Shown piece by piece: positions 23,651-31,859 of a stretch of DNA of 33,997 bases. The stretch is taken from NCBI GenBank assembly GCA_904386005.1, contig CAJFKR010000024.1:1-33997 (forward strand). The letters are read 5' to 3'. Under the pieces are notes generated by a model. That model saw only the letters and a program-made list of their open reading frames with translations. It did not search any database and was not told the origin of the DNA. Source of the DNA: Candidatus Flemingiibacterium merdigallinarum. GTDB lineage: Bacteria > Bacillota > Clostridia > Oscillospirales > CAG-272. The stretch's first letter is position 1. Each line of letters starts with the position of its first letter. A program made the position numbers and the translations under genes.

Positions 23651-25228
23651 TTGCGCAATCAAAATCTGACAGCCGGTTCGGTTAGTACCGAGCGTCTCTT
23701 TATCGGACCGCTGCTGCACCGCTTTTTCAAAAACGGGCTGATACTGACCCTTTCCGCGCTCGCGATGCGGATCGTGGGAGTTTCGTTTAATTCGTTTATA
23801 ACCTCAAAGGTCGGAGCGGACGGAATCGGACTGTATACGCTTATCATGAGTGTTTACGGTTTTTCGGTAACGGTCGCGTCGTCGGGCGTGCATCTCGCGA
23901 CGACGCGGCTTTGTGCCGAGGCGCGCGACCGGGCGCATCTGTTTGCCGCGCTGCGGCGCTGCCTTATATGGGCGGGCAGCTGCGGGCTCGCGGTAGCGGT
24001 CGGACTCGCGGTCGGCGCGGATTTTATTTCGATAAAGCTTTTGCAGGACGAGCGCTGCGCGGCTTCACTGCGGCTGCTCGGGATGAGTATGCCGTTCATC
24101 GCGTTGTCGAACGTTCTGTCCGGATATTTCACCGCGGTGCGAAAGGTGTCGAGAAATGCCGCGTCGCAGATATTCGAGCAGCTGTTCAAGATATTCGTCT
24201 CGGTCTATCTGCTGCTTTACATACTGCCGGGCGGTATCGAATATGCCTGTATCGCGTTGGTCGGCGGAGGTATGCTCGCCGAAGCGGCGTCGTTTATTGT
24301 TGCGTTGATATTATTTCTTATCGATTCACGCGTCATGGGCAGGACGGGGCGCGCCGTTGATTGCATAGACCGAGCGATACCCGCGAGTGGACACGTCACT
24401 CCCGAGGAGGGACGCGAGCTGACGCGCGAGCTGTTCGGCATAGTCCTGCCGGTATCAGTCGCCGCGTATATACGTTCGGCGCTGACCACAGCCGAGCACA
24501 TACTGATACCGATGCGGCTGCGAGCGAATCCGGCGACGAGCGCGAACGCGCTCGCCGCGCTGGGCGTGCTCGGCGGCATGGTGATGCCGGTGATAATGCT
24601 GCCGACCGCGCTGCTCTATTCGTTTACCGGTCTGCTCGTGCCCGAATTCGCCGAGGCAAACTCGCGCGGCGACAACGCGAGAATCCGCAGAATCACCGAA
24701 CGCGCCACGCATATGACGCTGGTATTTTCAATCGGCTGCGCGGGAGTTATGTATTTGCTGTCGGATGAGCTCGGTTTACTGCTTTACGACAACGCGGACG
24801 CGGGGCGGCTGATACGCGTGATGTCGGCGCTGATTCCGGTGATGTACCTCGACCACGCGGTCGACGCGATACTGAAAGGGCTCGGCGAGCAGCTCTATTC
24901 GATGAAAGTCAACATACTCGACGCGGCGATGAGCGTGATGCTCGTCTACATACTGTGCGGCAGACTCGGAGTTTGGGGCTATGTGCTGACTATATACATA
25001 AGCGAGCTTGTCAACGCGTCGCTCAGCATGGTGAAATTATGGAAGCGGGTGGATTTTCGTCCGCGGCTCTGGAGCTGGCTCATCTGCCCGCTGTTCTGCG
25101 CGGCGGCGGCGGTCGCAGCCGCGGGACTTATGCCGACGGGGGGCTGGCTCGGTCTGGTGTTGAGAGGAATTGTCGCTGTGGGTGTGTATGTGACGCTGAC
25201 GCTGATATTTTGGGGCGGGAGAAGGTGA
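23651..25228 (+). CDS. SpoVB/MurJ-type polysaccharide flippase (MATE-like superfamily)
   Basis: A roughly 525-residue polytopic membrane protein of the MVF/oligosaccharidyl-lipid flippase superfamily, close to stage V sporulation protein B. It starts with a first amphipathic block (FFKNGLILTLSALAMRIVGVSFNSFITSKVGADGIGLYTL) that matches the SpoVB N-terminus, followed by about twelve to fourteen membrane segments. Such proteins flip lipid-linked precursors of peptidoglycan or exopolysaccharide. I chose a TTG at 23651 because GGGAGG stands seven bases before it; the frame is open upstream to another TTG at 23576, with the weaker site AAGGA. It is alone on the plus strand, divergent from gdhA. 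A sporulation role would fit the Clostridia but is not proven by the sequence. Confidence 0.88.
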   Translation: MRNQNLTAGSVSTERLFIGPLLHRFFKNGLILTLSALAMRIVGVSFNSFITSKVGADGIGLYTLIMSVYGFSVTVASSGVHLATTRLCAEARDRAHLFAALRRCLIWAGSCGLAVAVGLAVGADFISIKLLQDERCAASLRLLGMSMPFIALSNVLSGYFTAVRKVSRNAASQIFEQLFKIFVSVYLLLYILPGGIEYACIALVGGGMLAEAASFIVALILFLIDSRVMGRTGRAVDCIDRAIPASGHVTPEEGRELTRELFGIVLPVSVAAYIRSALTTAEHILIPMRLRANPATSANALAALGVLGGMVMPVIMLPTALLYSFTGLLVPEFAEANSRGDNARIRRITERATHMTLVFSIGCAGVMYLLSDELGLLLYDNADAGRLIRVMSALIPVMYLDHAVDAILKGLGEQLYSMKVNILDAAMSVMLVYILCGRLGVWGYVLTIYISELVNASLSMVKLWKRVDFRPRLWSWLICPLFCAAAAVAAAGLMPTGGWLGLVLRGIVAVGVYVTLTLIFWGGRR

Positions 25229-25253
25229 GGCGGGACCGATATCACCTCTTGCG

Positions 25254-26714
25254 TCAATTGTTCATTATACCTTCAATTGTTTCGGCAATAGAGGCTTCGA
25301 CCTGTGACTTTACACTTTGAATTGCCGAGGCTAAATTACGGTCGCCGTTTGTCATCATCTTGCGGAATATACCGTCTCGCAATAATGTCACCCAGAACGT
25401 ATCTCCGAGATCATACACGCGGTTTTGGAAGATGATGTCAAGCATTCCGGCCGATTCGTCATCGCGCGAATACTTAGAGGTCAAAGCGACATTATAATAA
25501 GCTGGTATTACGCTCATTCGCGATTCGCTCGACAGGGCTTCCATCACCGCGCCGGTGAAATCGAGGACGCTGTTGGTGAGCGGAATCACGCCGAACTGCC
25601 CGCCTCCGACGCGCGAGTAGTATTCAGTCTGCTCGGCATCGTATTTGGGGTAGGGTATGATTCCGAAATCCGAATCCATATCGCGCAGCTTTTCAACCGC
25701 GAACAGGGTCGCGTGTGAGAATAGTGCCTGATTATTTATAAAGATATCCGAAACCAGACCGTTGTCTACATTTGTTATGTTATACCAATGATTGCCGTTC
25801 AGCATAAGATCGAATATGCCGTCTATTACGTCCGCGAAACGTACATCTTGGTCAAGCTGAAAGCAGGGGATGTCGGAGGCGTCCTTGTCGATTGTGGTTT
25901 CGCCCGCCGCGACCCAGAAAGAGGGCAATACTTCCTTGGCCTCGGATACATAGCCGTACCGGTCGGATTCATCCATGACCGAGTCGCCGTTCAAATCGGC
26001 AACCGCGGCTGACAGCTTTTCGTTCATTTCATCGTAAGTCCATTCACCGTGTTCTACTATGTCATACAGGCTTTCATCGAACGCGAGGTTATTATACAGC
26101 TCTTTATTGAATATGAGAACGCTTGTATTGTCATGTGTCGATATTGAATAATCACCGTATACAAGATAGTGTTTGCCTGCGAGCGAGGTGCTCTTGTTCA
26201 AATCCTGACACCACCACTCGCGGCTGAGGTCGACATATTTTAAGTCGCCGTAATCCACGAGCAGTCCCTCCATCGCCAGTGTGCGGGAGTTGTTGACAAA
26301 TTCCATGCCAACCTCGAACAGGTCGTCGCCGGACATTATCCACTGACGCATTTTCGCAAGGTCGTTGTCGCCATAGGGGCGCGTCAGCTGAACGATTTCA
26401 ATGTTGAGCCTTTCTTCAACCGCGCGGTTGCGGTCGTATATAGCGTCGTCCATGATATCACCGGTTTGCTCGGCGATGTCGAGCTCGGCTCTCGCCCAAG
26501 TCAAGGTCGCGGGATCAAACGTCATTATGCGGAATTCCTTGCCGTCAAAATCGAGCTCGGGCAATCGGTCGGAGGCGGCAGCTTCAGACGATGCCGACGC
26601 GTCCGATATGCTGCCGGTAACATCTTCAATCGCTTGCTCCTGCTGACAGGAACAGACTGACAATGTATATATTATCAACAGCAAAGCGGTATAGTGTTTC
26701 ATGACCTTTTTCAT
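25254..26714 (-). CDS. Extracellular sugar-binding lipoprotein (ABC transporter substrate-binding type)
   Basis: A roughly 486-residue lipoprotein of the family 1 extracellular solute-binding type. The start at 26714 has GGAGGG six bases upstream; an in-frame ATG at 26732 would overlap this site. The signal peptide (MKKVMKHYTALLLIIYTLSVCSC) gives Cys23 as the likely lipidated residue. Mature sequence with DFDGKEFRIMTFDP, NRAVEERLNIEIVQL and an EWTYDEMNEKLSAAV block fits carbohydrate-binding proteins, which capture oligosaccharides outside the cell. No permease or ATPase gene lies nearby, so it must use components encoded elsewhere or act as a sensor. A promoter and two tandem decamers sit upstream. 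Confidence 0.85.
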   Translation of the reverse strand: MKKVMKHYTALLLIIYTLSVCSCQQEQAIEDVTGSISDASASSEAAASDRLPELDFDGKEFRIMTFDPATLTWARAELDIAEQTGDIMDDAIYDRNRAVEERLNIEIVQLTRPYGDNDLAKMRQWIMSGDDLFEVGMEFVNNSRTLAMEGLLVDYGDLKYVDLSREWWCQDLNKSTSLAGKHYLVYGDYSISTHDNTSVLIFNKELYNNLAFDESLYDIVEHGEWTYDEMNEKLSAAVADLNGDSVMDESDRYGYVSEAKEVLPSFWVAAGETTIDKDASDIPCFQLDQDVRFADVIDGIFDLMLNGNHWYNITNVDNGLVSDIFINNQALFSHATLFAVEKLRDMDSDFGIIPYPKYDAEQTEYYSRVGGGQFGVIPLTNSVLDFTGAVMEALSSESRMSVIPAYYNVALTSKYSRDDESAGMLDIIFQNRVYDLGDTFWVTLLRDGIFRKMMTNGDRNLASAIQSVKSQVEASIAETIEGIMNN

Positions 26715-26758
26715 TACAAGCCCTCCAATCATGGCATAACATATAATATTGTGATTAT

Positions 26759-26787
26759 ATGATAATATAATTTTGTCGATAAGTCAA
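26759..26787 (-). promoter_or_regulatory. Sigma-A promoter of the sugar-binding lipoprotein gene
   Basis: On the minus strand: TTGACT (26782-26787), 17 bp, TATCAT (26759-26764). Confidence 0.65.
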
Positions 26788-26800
26788 GGCATTACATAAA

Positions 26801-26820
26801 TGAAACATATTGAAACATAA
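26801..26820 (-). promoter_or_regulatory. Tandem decamer upstream of the binding-protein promoter, candidate operator
   Basis: TGAAACATAT and TGAAACATAA follow each other without a gap and differ only in the last base. One helical turn apart and 13 bp upstream of the -35, they would put two regulator subunits on the same face. Confidence 0.5.
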
Positions 26821-26885
26821 TGACATTAATTCAAAAATCTTTGTCTTGGTTTAACTTATAATATTGTGGAATTTACGAGATATAA

Positions 26886-26933
26886 AAAGTCACGGTCGAA
26901 TAATATGCACAGCATATATTCGGTCGTGACTTT
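26886..26933 (-). terminator. Long hairpin terminator of the moxR operon
   Basis: AAAGTCACG (26886-26894) pairs with CGTGACTTT (26925-26933); inside, GTCGAATA/TATTCGGT and ATATGC/GCATAT continue the stem around ACA. A short T-tract (TTTTTATA) follows on the minus strand, 17 bp after the last gene. Confidence 0.85.
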
Positions 26934-26949
26934 ATATTCATAAATACAA

Positions 26950-28425
26950 TTACGACAGCTGCCGTCCGATAAACGCGCTGATTCGCGCGACTACTGAATT
27001 CGCCTCATTCGGGTCGGACGAGGTCTCGGCGTACTTGATAAGCTCGATTAATTCGGTCGCCTCGTCGATGTAGTCGTTCGAGACCGACGAGTTGATCTTC
27101 ACCGCAAGCTCGCGCGGCGTGTCGCTCTTTTTCAGCGTCGGCGCGAGCGACGACATCAGATTCAGCATGATGAAATAGGCGTAGGACAGCCGCTCGTTGT
27201 GGTCGGGCATTGACGCGAGCCGTCGCTCGAATTCACGCTGCGTGAGTTTTTCGGGCATTCTGAAGCTGTTTTTGTTAGGTGCTTTCTTGTCGCTTATTCT
27301 GGTAACGACGTCGCGGAAGTTTATTTCCTCCGACTCGCTGTATTCTTCGTCGCCGCCCATAAAGAACGTGATGAACTGTCTGAACCAGCGGTTGATCGCT
27401 TCGAGAAAGCTTTGGATGATTCCATAACGCGCGGCGACAAGCAGGGTTACGACGACTCCGGCAATCACGATAAAACCGAAAAGGTAGAACATATTCATAT
27501 ACGAATCGTCGCCGAAAACCGAGTCGTTCATATCCTGCACAGCCTGCTCGGGGCTGGTTTGAGCGAACTCGCCGAGCCGCATAATCGAAAATATCGCGAA
27601 GTAGATTATCAGCCGTATCAAGAAGTACAGCCCCTGTACGCAGATATATACGCCCGCGCCGCCGAGTGTCGCGAGCAGCAGGACAAGTAGAGTTATGCGC
27701 ATATTGTACAGCCGCGTCGAGGTGTTGATGCGCATGACCGTGACGGTGTTGTAGGTGCGCACGATGTGGCTCTGGTTCAGTATTATTATCGCCGAAATCG
27801 CATAGATAATGAAAAATATAGAAACGAGAGGGAAACCGGCTGAAAGCAGTACGCATAACGCGCTCGCCGCGGTGCAGAAGCCTATGCGCTCAAAGGTCAC
27901 GATTCGGTTGTACGGGAAAAACTGCAGATACACGCCGAGCACCGACGATATCAGCCACGAGCCGCTCATCATTATCGGGAACAGCGAATAGCCGTCGTAC
28001 TGCCAGAGGATACCGCGCATCATCAGCTCGCGGCAGTAGGCGTCAAATAGACCGAAAAACGCAAAGCCGGTGACGACGCAGACTATAAGCATCGGCAGAG
28101 CCGCGCCGAACCTGAAGTAGCGCGTAGTGTCCTCCCACGAATATTCGTTGCGCCGCGTATTTCCGGTGATGAAAAAGAGCAGTCCCTGCAAAAGAAAGCC
28201 GAACATGAATCCGCCGAAGGTGGCGAGCAGGGACAGCATAAACAGCCCGAGGTAAAAACTGTTGTCTCCGCCGCGGATGTATTTGAAGAACACCGCGTTG
28301 ACCTCGCAGAGTATCATCGAAACGCCGAAGCCGGCGACTAACTTCATTAAAAGGTCCATTATATTGATATTCTGCCGTTTGAGCCGTGCAGCCAGCTTTG
28401 CAAACGGCTTGCTTACAGCTTTCAT
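26950..28425 (-). CDS. Multi-pass membrane protein, third gene of the moxR-DUF58 operon
   Basis: A roughly 491-residue membrane protein with about eight to ten hydrophobic segments in the first 350 residues and a soluble C-terminal part. The C-terminal region REFERRLASMPDHNERLSYAYFIMLNLMSSLAPTLKKSDTPRELAVKI resembles the DUF4129 end of TgpA-type proteins, which usually accompany MoxR and DUF58 genes, but the transglutaminase domain of TgpA is missing. I chose the ATG at 28425 with GAGGTG six bases upstream; a GTG at 28434 overlaps that site. It starts 20 bp after the DUF58 stop and is followed by a long hairpin terminator. Its likely job, with its partners, is assembly or maintenance of an envelope complex. 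Confidence 0.75.
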   Translation of the reverse strand: MKAVSKPFAKLAARLKRQNINIMDLLMKLVAGFGVSMILCEVNAVFFKYIRGGDNSFYLGLFMLSLLATFGGFMFGFLLQGLLFFITGNTRRNEYSWEDTTRYFRFGAALPMLIVCVVTGFAFFGLFDAYCRELMMRGILWQYDGYSLFPIMMSGSWLISSVLGVYLQFFPYNRIVTFERIGFCTAASALCVLLSAGFPLVSIFFIIYAISAIIILNQSHIVRTYNTVTVMRINTSTRLYNMRITLLVLLLATLGGAGVYICVQGLYFLIRLIIYFAIFSIMRLGEFAQTSPEQAVQDMNDSVFGDDSYMNMFYLFGFIVIAGVVVTLLVAARYGIIQSFLEAINRWFRQFITFFMGGDEEYSESEEINFRDVVTRISDKKAPNKNSFRMPEKLTQREFERRLASMPDHNERLSYAYFIMLNLMSSLAPTLKKSDTPRELAVKINSSVSNDYIDEATELIELIKYAETSSDPNEANSVVARISAFIGRQLS

Positions 28426-28444
28426 TAAAATCACCTCTTATGGT

Positions 28445-29662
28445 TCATGACCTCACGTGGTACGAGTCGAAGCTCGTGCGGAAGAAAGCCGCGACGTCGT
28501 CGGGAACCTGCGACGTGCCGCGGTTCGACGTTGTGACGTAGAAGATGACCTCAATTCCGCGCCGCTTCATCTCGCGGTGAAAGACGAGCATACGGTTGTC
28601 GAGCACCGCGGTGACGAGGATGATGTTGTTGTTCTCGGTGAACATATACGGGCGCGCCAAAATGTAGTCGAGCAGACGCTCGATCGGCATCGAATAGCGC
28701 ATCTCGAGCCGCGCGAGCACGCGCATCGCGTCAAGACAGCCGTTCCTGCCGCAGAACGGCGGCGTTACGAGTATCTTCGAGCCAATTTCGTCGGTGTCGG
28801 CAATGAAATCAGAGTGGATTGTCTCGGGCGGTGTGTTGATTATCAACCGCGACGGGATATTCGCGTTTGCGAAGCGGTCGAGCAGCGACGCCGCTACTGT
28901 GATGTTGTATTCGATGAACTCGGGGTTCATCGGCGCCTCCTCGTCGCGCTCGATTATGTGCGAGCACATATTTAATATGATGTTCGATTGTATCTTCAGT
29001 ATGTGCTCCTCAACATTGACGAGTAGTCTGCCGTGCGACGCGGTCAGCTTCCAGTTGATCTTGTTCATCGGGTCCCACGGCGTGTATTCGCGCGCTCCGC
29101 CGCGGAGCAGCGGGTCGGTGAGCAAGCTGCTGTTCGTAATAATGTCGCCCGAGATACAGCTCGCCGCCTTGAAGTCGCGCTCGAGGTCGACCGCGCTCGG
29201 CAGTACGGTCACAGTCGTAGCTTTGGTCTTTTCAACCGAGAAGTTTTGCGACATCGGGTTGAAGCCGACAAGGTCGTTCGCGACAATGTCTACGCTGCCG
29301 AGCGTGTAGACGCCGCGCTTCTTGCAGTTTATGCGCCAGCGGCGCTTAATCGAGCGCTGACCCTTGAGCGAGAACATACTGTCGACCGAGCTTGTGAATA
29401 TGTCGTGATACTTGCCGTCCTTTTTTTCGGCGAGCCGGAACGCGAGCCCCTCGGGCAATTTGGTCGCGACCTTGAGATAGGGGAGCGGCAGCCCCTTTGT
29501 GTTGGTCAGCTCCTCGTACATATACAAATCGTCGCCGACCGAAACCTCGGTGGAGTCGAGCGAGGTGTTGTATTTGAGGCTGCTGAACGTGTATTTTTTG
29601 AATATAAATTTTTGCAGGAAATATGCGAGAACAATAGTGCCCAATATTACCAAAAACAGCAT
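28445..29662 (-). CDS. DUF58 domain protein, MoxR partner
   Basis: A 405-residue protein of the DUF58 family. One N-terminal membrane segment (about 1-20) is followed by a beta-rich region and then the signature DPLLRGGAREYTPWDPMNKINWKLTASHGRLLVNVEE (183-219), which includes the conserved R.Y..GD..R.I.W pattern. The rest has a von Willebrand-like alpha/beta fold with HSDFIADTDE. DUF58 proteins are encoded next to MoxR ATPases in many bacteria and are thought to be a client or adaptor; the biochemical role is not settled. Its start is preceded by AGGAT at a rather long distance, and the gap to moxR is 56 bp with a duplicated 15-bp repeat. Confidence 0.9.
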   Translation of the reverse strand: MLFLVILGTIVLAYFLQKFIFKKYTFSSLKYNTSLDSTEVSVGDDLYMYEELTNTKGLPLPYLKVATKLPEGLAFRLAEKKDGKYHDIFTSSVDSMFSLKGQRSIKRRWRINCKKRGVYTLGSVDIVANDLVGFNPMSQNFSVEKTKATTVTVLPSAVDLERDFKAASCISGDIITNSSLLTDPLLRGGAREYTPWDPMNKINWKLTASHGRLLVNVEEHILKIQSNIILNMCSHIIERDEEAPMNPEFIEYNITVAASLLDRFANANIPSRLIINTPPETIHSDFIADTDEIGSKILVTPPFCGRNGCLDAMRVLARLEMRYSMPIERLLDYILARPYMFTENNNIILVTAVLDNRMLVFHREMKRRGIEVIFYVTTSNRGTSQVPDDVAAFFRTSFDSYHVRS

Positions 29663-29694
29663 ATAAGACCGATCCTTTCAGGCTGCTGTCATTC

Positions 29695-29723
29695 GACCCG
29701 CGGTTATTTGACCCGCGGTTATT
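29695..29723. repeat. 15-bp direct duplication spanning the moxR stop codon
   Basis: GACCCGCGGTTATT occurs at 29695-29708 and again at 29710-29723, one base apart. The second copy contains the moxR stop codon (29719-29721), so the first is a duplicate of the gene end. Confidence 0.8.
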
Positions 29724-30657
29724 CAACCGATACCGGAACCGAGTCGACGATGTAATCGATGATATTTTCGGCGGCTTCGGTCACGCGCAGCGAGCTCTGC
29801 GACGCGCTGATGATTCGGTGCGCGAGCACCGGAGTGGCTACGGCTTTGACGTCGTCGGGAATAATGTAGTCGCGTCCGGATATCGCAGCCCAGCTCTGCG
29901 CGGCGTGCAGCAGTGCGAGCGAAGCGCGCGGGGATACGCCGAGACGTATGCGGTCGGATTCGCGGGTCGCGGTCGAAATTTTAATAATGTAGTCGTTTAT
30001 CCGGTCGCTCGAGTGGACCTTACGCACCTGATTCTGCGCTTCGATGATGTCGGCGATACCGCATACGGCTGACAGCTGCTTTAGTGGACTTTCGGAAACA
30101 TGACCGGTGAGTATGGCTTTTTCGTCCCTGAAGTCGGGGTATCCGAGAGAAAGCTTCATGAAAAAGCGGTCTATCTGCGCTTCGGGCAGGGGAAATGTGC
30201 CCTGCGACTCGATCGGATTCTGCGTGGCTATGACGATGAACGGCTCGGCGAGCGGATAGGTCACGCCGTCTATCGTGACCTGACGTTCCTCCATAGCTTC
30301 GAGCAGCGCCGATTGTGTGCGCGGAGTCGTGCGGTTGATTTCGTCGGCTATGATGACGTTCGAAAAAATCGGACCGGGACGGAACACGAAGTCGCTTTCT
30401 TTCTGACTATAGAAGTTGATTCCGACGACGTCGCTCGGCAGGAGGTCGGGCGTGAACTGTATGCGCTTGACGTCGCCGCCTATCGAGACAGCGAGCGATT
30501 TCGCAAGGCTGGTCTTGCCGGTTCCGGGGATATCGTCGAGCAGGATGTGTCCCCGCGCAAGAAGCGCGGCAATTATAAGCCGAATCTTTTGCGGCTTGCC
30601 GTAGATGACCTTTTCGATATTGGAAAGTATGCTGTCCGCGAGAGCTTTGATATCCAT
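29719..30657 (-). CDS. MoxR-family AAA+ ATPase
   Basis: A 312-residue AAA+ ATPase of the MoxR family, a chaperone-like ATPase working with DUF58 and VWA proteins on envelope or complex maturation. Walker A is DIPGTGKTS (42-50), Walker B IIADEINR (102-109), followed by TPRTQSALLEAMEERQVTIDG, sensor 1 IATQNP (143-148) and the QIDRF arginine finger region (161-165). The C-terminal lid has RLGVSPRASLALLHAAQSWA, typical of the family. AAAGGGG precedes the ATG. It is the first gene of a three-gene operon (moxR, DUF58, membrane protein), with a perfect promoter at 30804-30832. Confidence 0.95.
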   Translation of the reverse strand: MDIKALADSILSNIEKVIYGKPQKIRLIIAALLARGHILLDDIPGTGKTSLAKSLAVSIGGDVKRIQFTPDLLPSDVVGINFYSQKESDFVFRPGPIFSNVIIADEINRTTPRTQSALLEAMEERQVTIDGVTYPLAEPFIVIATQNPIESQGTFPLPEAQIDRFFMKLSLGYPDFRDEKAILTGHVSESPLKQLSAVCGIADIIEAQNQVRKVHSSDRINDYIIKISTATRESDRIRLGVSPRASLALLHAAQSWAAISGRDYIIPDDVKAVATPVLAHRIISASQSSLRVTEAAENIIDYIVDSVPVSVE

Positions 30658-30803
30658 TGCTGTATACCCCTTTCGGATTTTATGGCAAAATAATAACGGT
30701 CGATATTGGAATGATTATGAATACAATTCGAGTAAATTAAATATTCCGGATGAAGCGGTCATCACACGGTGAAAGATAATTGCGCAACAGAATTACTATA
30801 ATA

Positions 30804-30832
30804 ATTATATCATGCGTTCAAACGATTGTCAA
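30804..30832 (-). promoter_or_regulatory. Consensus sigma-A promoter of the moxR operon
   Basis: On the minus strand: TTGACA (30827-30832), exactly 17 bp, TATAAT (30804-30809). It leaves a leader of about 140 bases before moxR. Confidence 0.85.
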
Positions 30833-30943
30833 TAGGAATTCCGAAAATGTTTAAAACGAATTTAATTCACGACATCAAATCCTGTATAAAACGTGTAAGA
30901 TAAAAATAATTTGCGTAATTTTCCATTATAAACGAATTTTCTA

Positions 30944-30972
30944 TTGATTTTTTTGGCGGCATATATTATAAT
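30944..30972 (+). promoter_or_regulatory. Sigma-A promoter of the structured leader
   Basis: TTGATT (30944-30949), a T-rich 17-bp spacer, TATAAT (30967-30972). The predicted start is near the G at 30979. Confidence 0.8.
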
Positions 30973-30978
30973 ATTATT

Positions 30979-31250
30979 GCAGTCACCGAGCTCCTGCGAT
31001 CACTGCCTGATTAGCCATATCGGGTTGGGAGCCGCGGAATTGTAAATATGTGCGAAAGGGGAGTGGTCAGAGTGACAATGAAAAAGGTGATTTCGGCGTA
31101 AGTCGGGGACATCTCCCATGGAGACTGCAATCCGCGAGTTATGCCCTCGGCGGAGGCTCTGCCTCCGCCGGGATTTGATTTGTGTAACAAGAGGAGAACA
31201 GTTGTAAGATCTGTTCTTTCGGACTATGAAGCCAACGCGGCTTCGTGCGT
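30979..31250 (+). ncRNA. Candidate structured ncRNA or long leader of the CD3324 gene
   Basis: About 270 bases are transcribed from the promoter at 30944-30972 before the CD3324 start. Pairings seen by eye: GCAGT/ACTGC (30979-31006); long-range CGCGGA/TCCGCG (31033-31038, 31131-31136) with TTG/CAA; inside it GGGAG/CTCCC (31059-31063, 31113-31117) with GTC/GAC; then a perfect CGGCGGAGGC/GCCTCCGCCG hairpin (31148-31170), GAACAG/CTGTTC (31196-31216) and GAAGCC/GGCTTC (31228-31244). No ORF is supported. It may be a separate RNA ending near 31170 or a cis-acting leader. I do not recognise it as tmRNA, RNase P, SRP or a T-box; 6S RNA and raiA-type RNAs are untested options. Confidence 0.55.
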
Positions 31251-31271
31251 TTACGAAGGGAATGATTTGTT

Positions 31272-31595
31272 TTGGCGTACAAAAACGCGAGAGATATTCT
31301 GCCATATGAGTTGATTTGCGAGATACAGAAATATATCGACGGAGAGCTTATCTACATACCGACAAAGTCGGACAAGACCGAATGGGGTAAACGCAGCGGC
31401 GCGCGTCAGAAATACGCCGAAAGAAATGACGCCATCCGCAGGCAGTACAACAGCAGCGTGTCGATTGACGAGCTTGCCAGACAGTATTTTCTGTCGATTG
31501 ACAGCATTAAGAAAATAGTATATGGCAGCAACGGCGCAAAGCTTGAAAAGCCGCGCCGCGATGAGATCTATTCGGAAAAAAGACACAACGCGTGA
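31272..31595 (+). CDS. CD3324 family protein (small HTH-type regulator)
   Basis: A 107-residue protein matching the CD3324 family of Clostridia. It reads MAYKNARDILPYELICEIQKYIDGELIYIPTK at the N-terminus, then a lysine/arginine-rich linker, then RRQYNSSVSIDELARQYFLSIDSIKKIVYG, a helix-turn-helix resembling Mor and sigma-region-4 types. It is likely a DNA-binding protein, target unknown. The start is TTG at 31272, the only candidate that gives the conserved N-terminus, with AAGGGA ten bases upstream, a long spacing. It lies downstream of a structured leader. A plus-strand AT-rich hairpin follows at 31634-31664. Confidence 0.87.
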   Translation: MAYKNARDILPYELICEIQKYIDGELIYIPTKSDKTEWGKRSGARQKYAERNDAIRRQYNSSVSIDELARQYFLSIDSIKKIVYGSNGAKLEKPRRDEIYSEKRHNA

Positions 31596-31633
31596 CAGCT
31601 TACAGCCCACAAGCTGAATAGCTTTCAGCCCAA

Positions 31634-31664
31634 TATTCGAAAATGGTAATAATATTTTCGAATA
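31634..31664 (+). terminator. AT-rich hairpin after the CD3324 gene
   Basis: TATTCGAAAAT (31634-31644) and ATTTTCGAATA (31654-31664) form a perfect 11-bp stem, 39 bp after the stop. The stem is AT-rich and no strict T-tract follows, so termination is only likely. Confidence 0.5.
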
Positions 31665-31688
31665 CTTAAAAATATTTCGTCAATCTGC

Positions 31689-31717
31689 TTGACAATGATA
31701 TGTTCATATGTTATAAT
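31689..31717 (+). promoter_or_regulatory. Consensus sigma-A promoter of the membrane protein gene
   Basis: TTGACA (31689-31694), 17 bp, TATAAT (31712-31717), both perfect. The spacer holds the palindrome ATATG-TT-CATAT, in the usual place for a repressor operator. Confidence 0.85.
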
Positions 31718-31838
31718 GACTTATGAAATTATTTGTTTTAGATGTTTTTTAGGAATTCGCAAACAATTTATACATATGTATTTTGCGTATGCCGGCAAAG
31801 CCTAAAAATATCACCGCAGGATAAAAAATTAAGAAAGG

Positions 31839-31859
31839 AACTTCCGCCATTCGGAGGTT
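31839..31859 (+). promoter_or_regulatory. Hairpin covering the ribosome binding site
   Basis: AACTTCCG (31839-31846) pairs with CGGAGGTT (31852-31859), with one G-U pair and the loop CCATT. The 3' arm is the GGAGG ribosome binding site itself, adjacent to the ATG at 31860, so folding would hide it. Confidence 0.5.

Noticed and set aside
25222-25246. Bidirectional terminator between the flippase and the binding protein
   Set aside because: The 6-bp stem AGGTGA/TCACCT includes the stop codon and has a long loop and no T-tract.
30979-31250. tmRNA, RNase P RNA or SRP RNA
   Set aside because: None of the conserved sequence parts (tRNA-like ends, RNase P core, SRP Alu or tetraloop helix) is visible.
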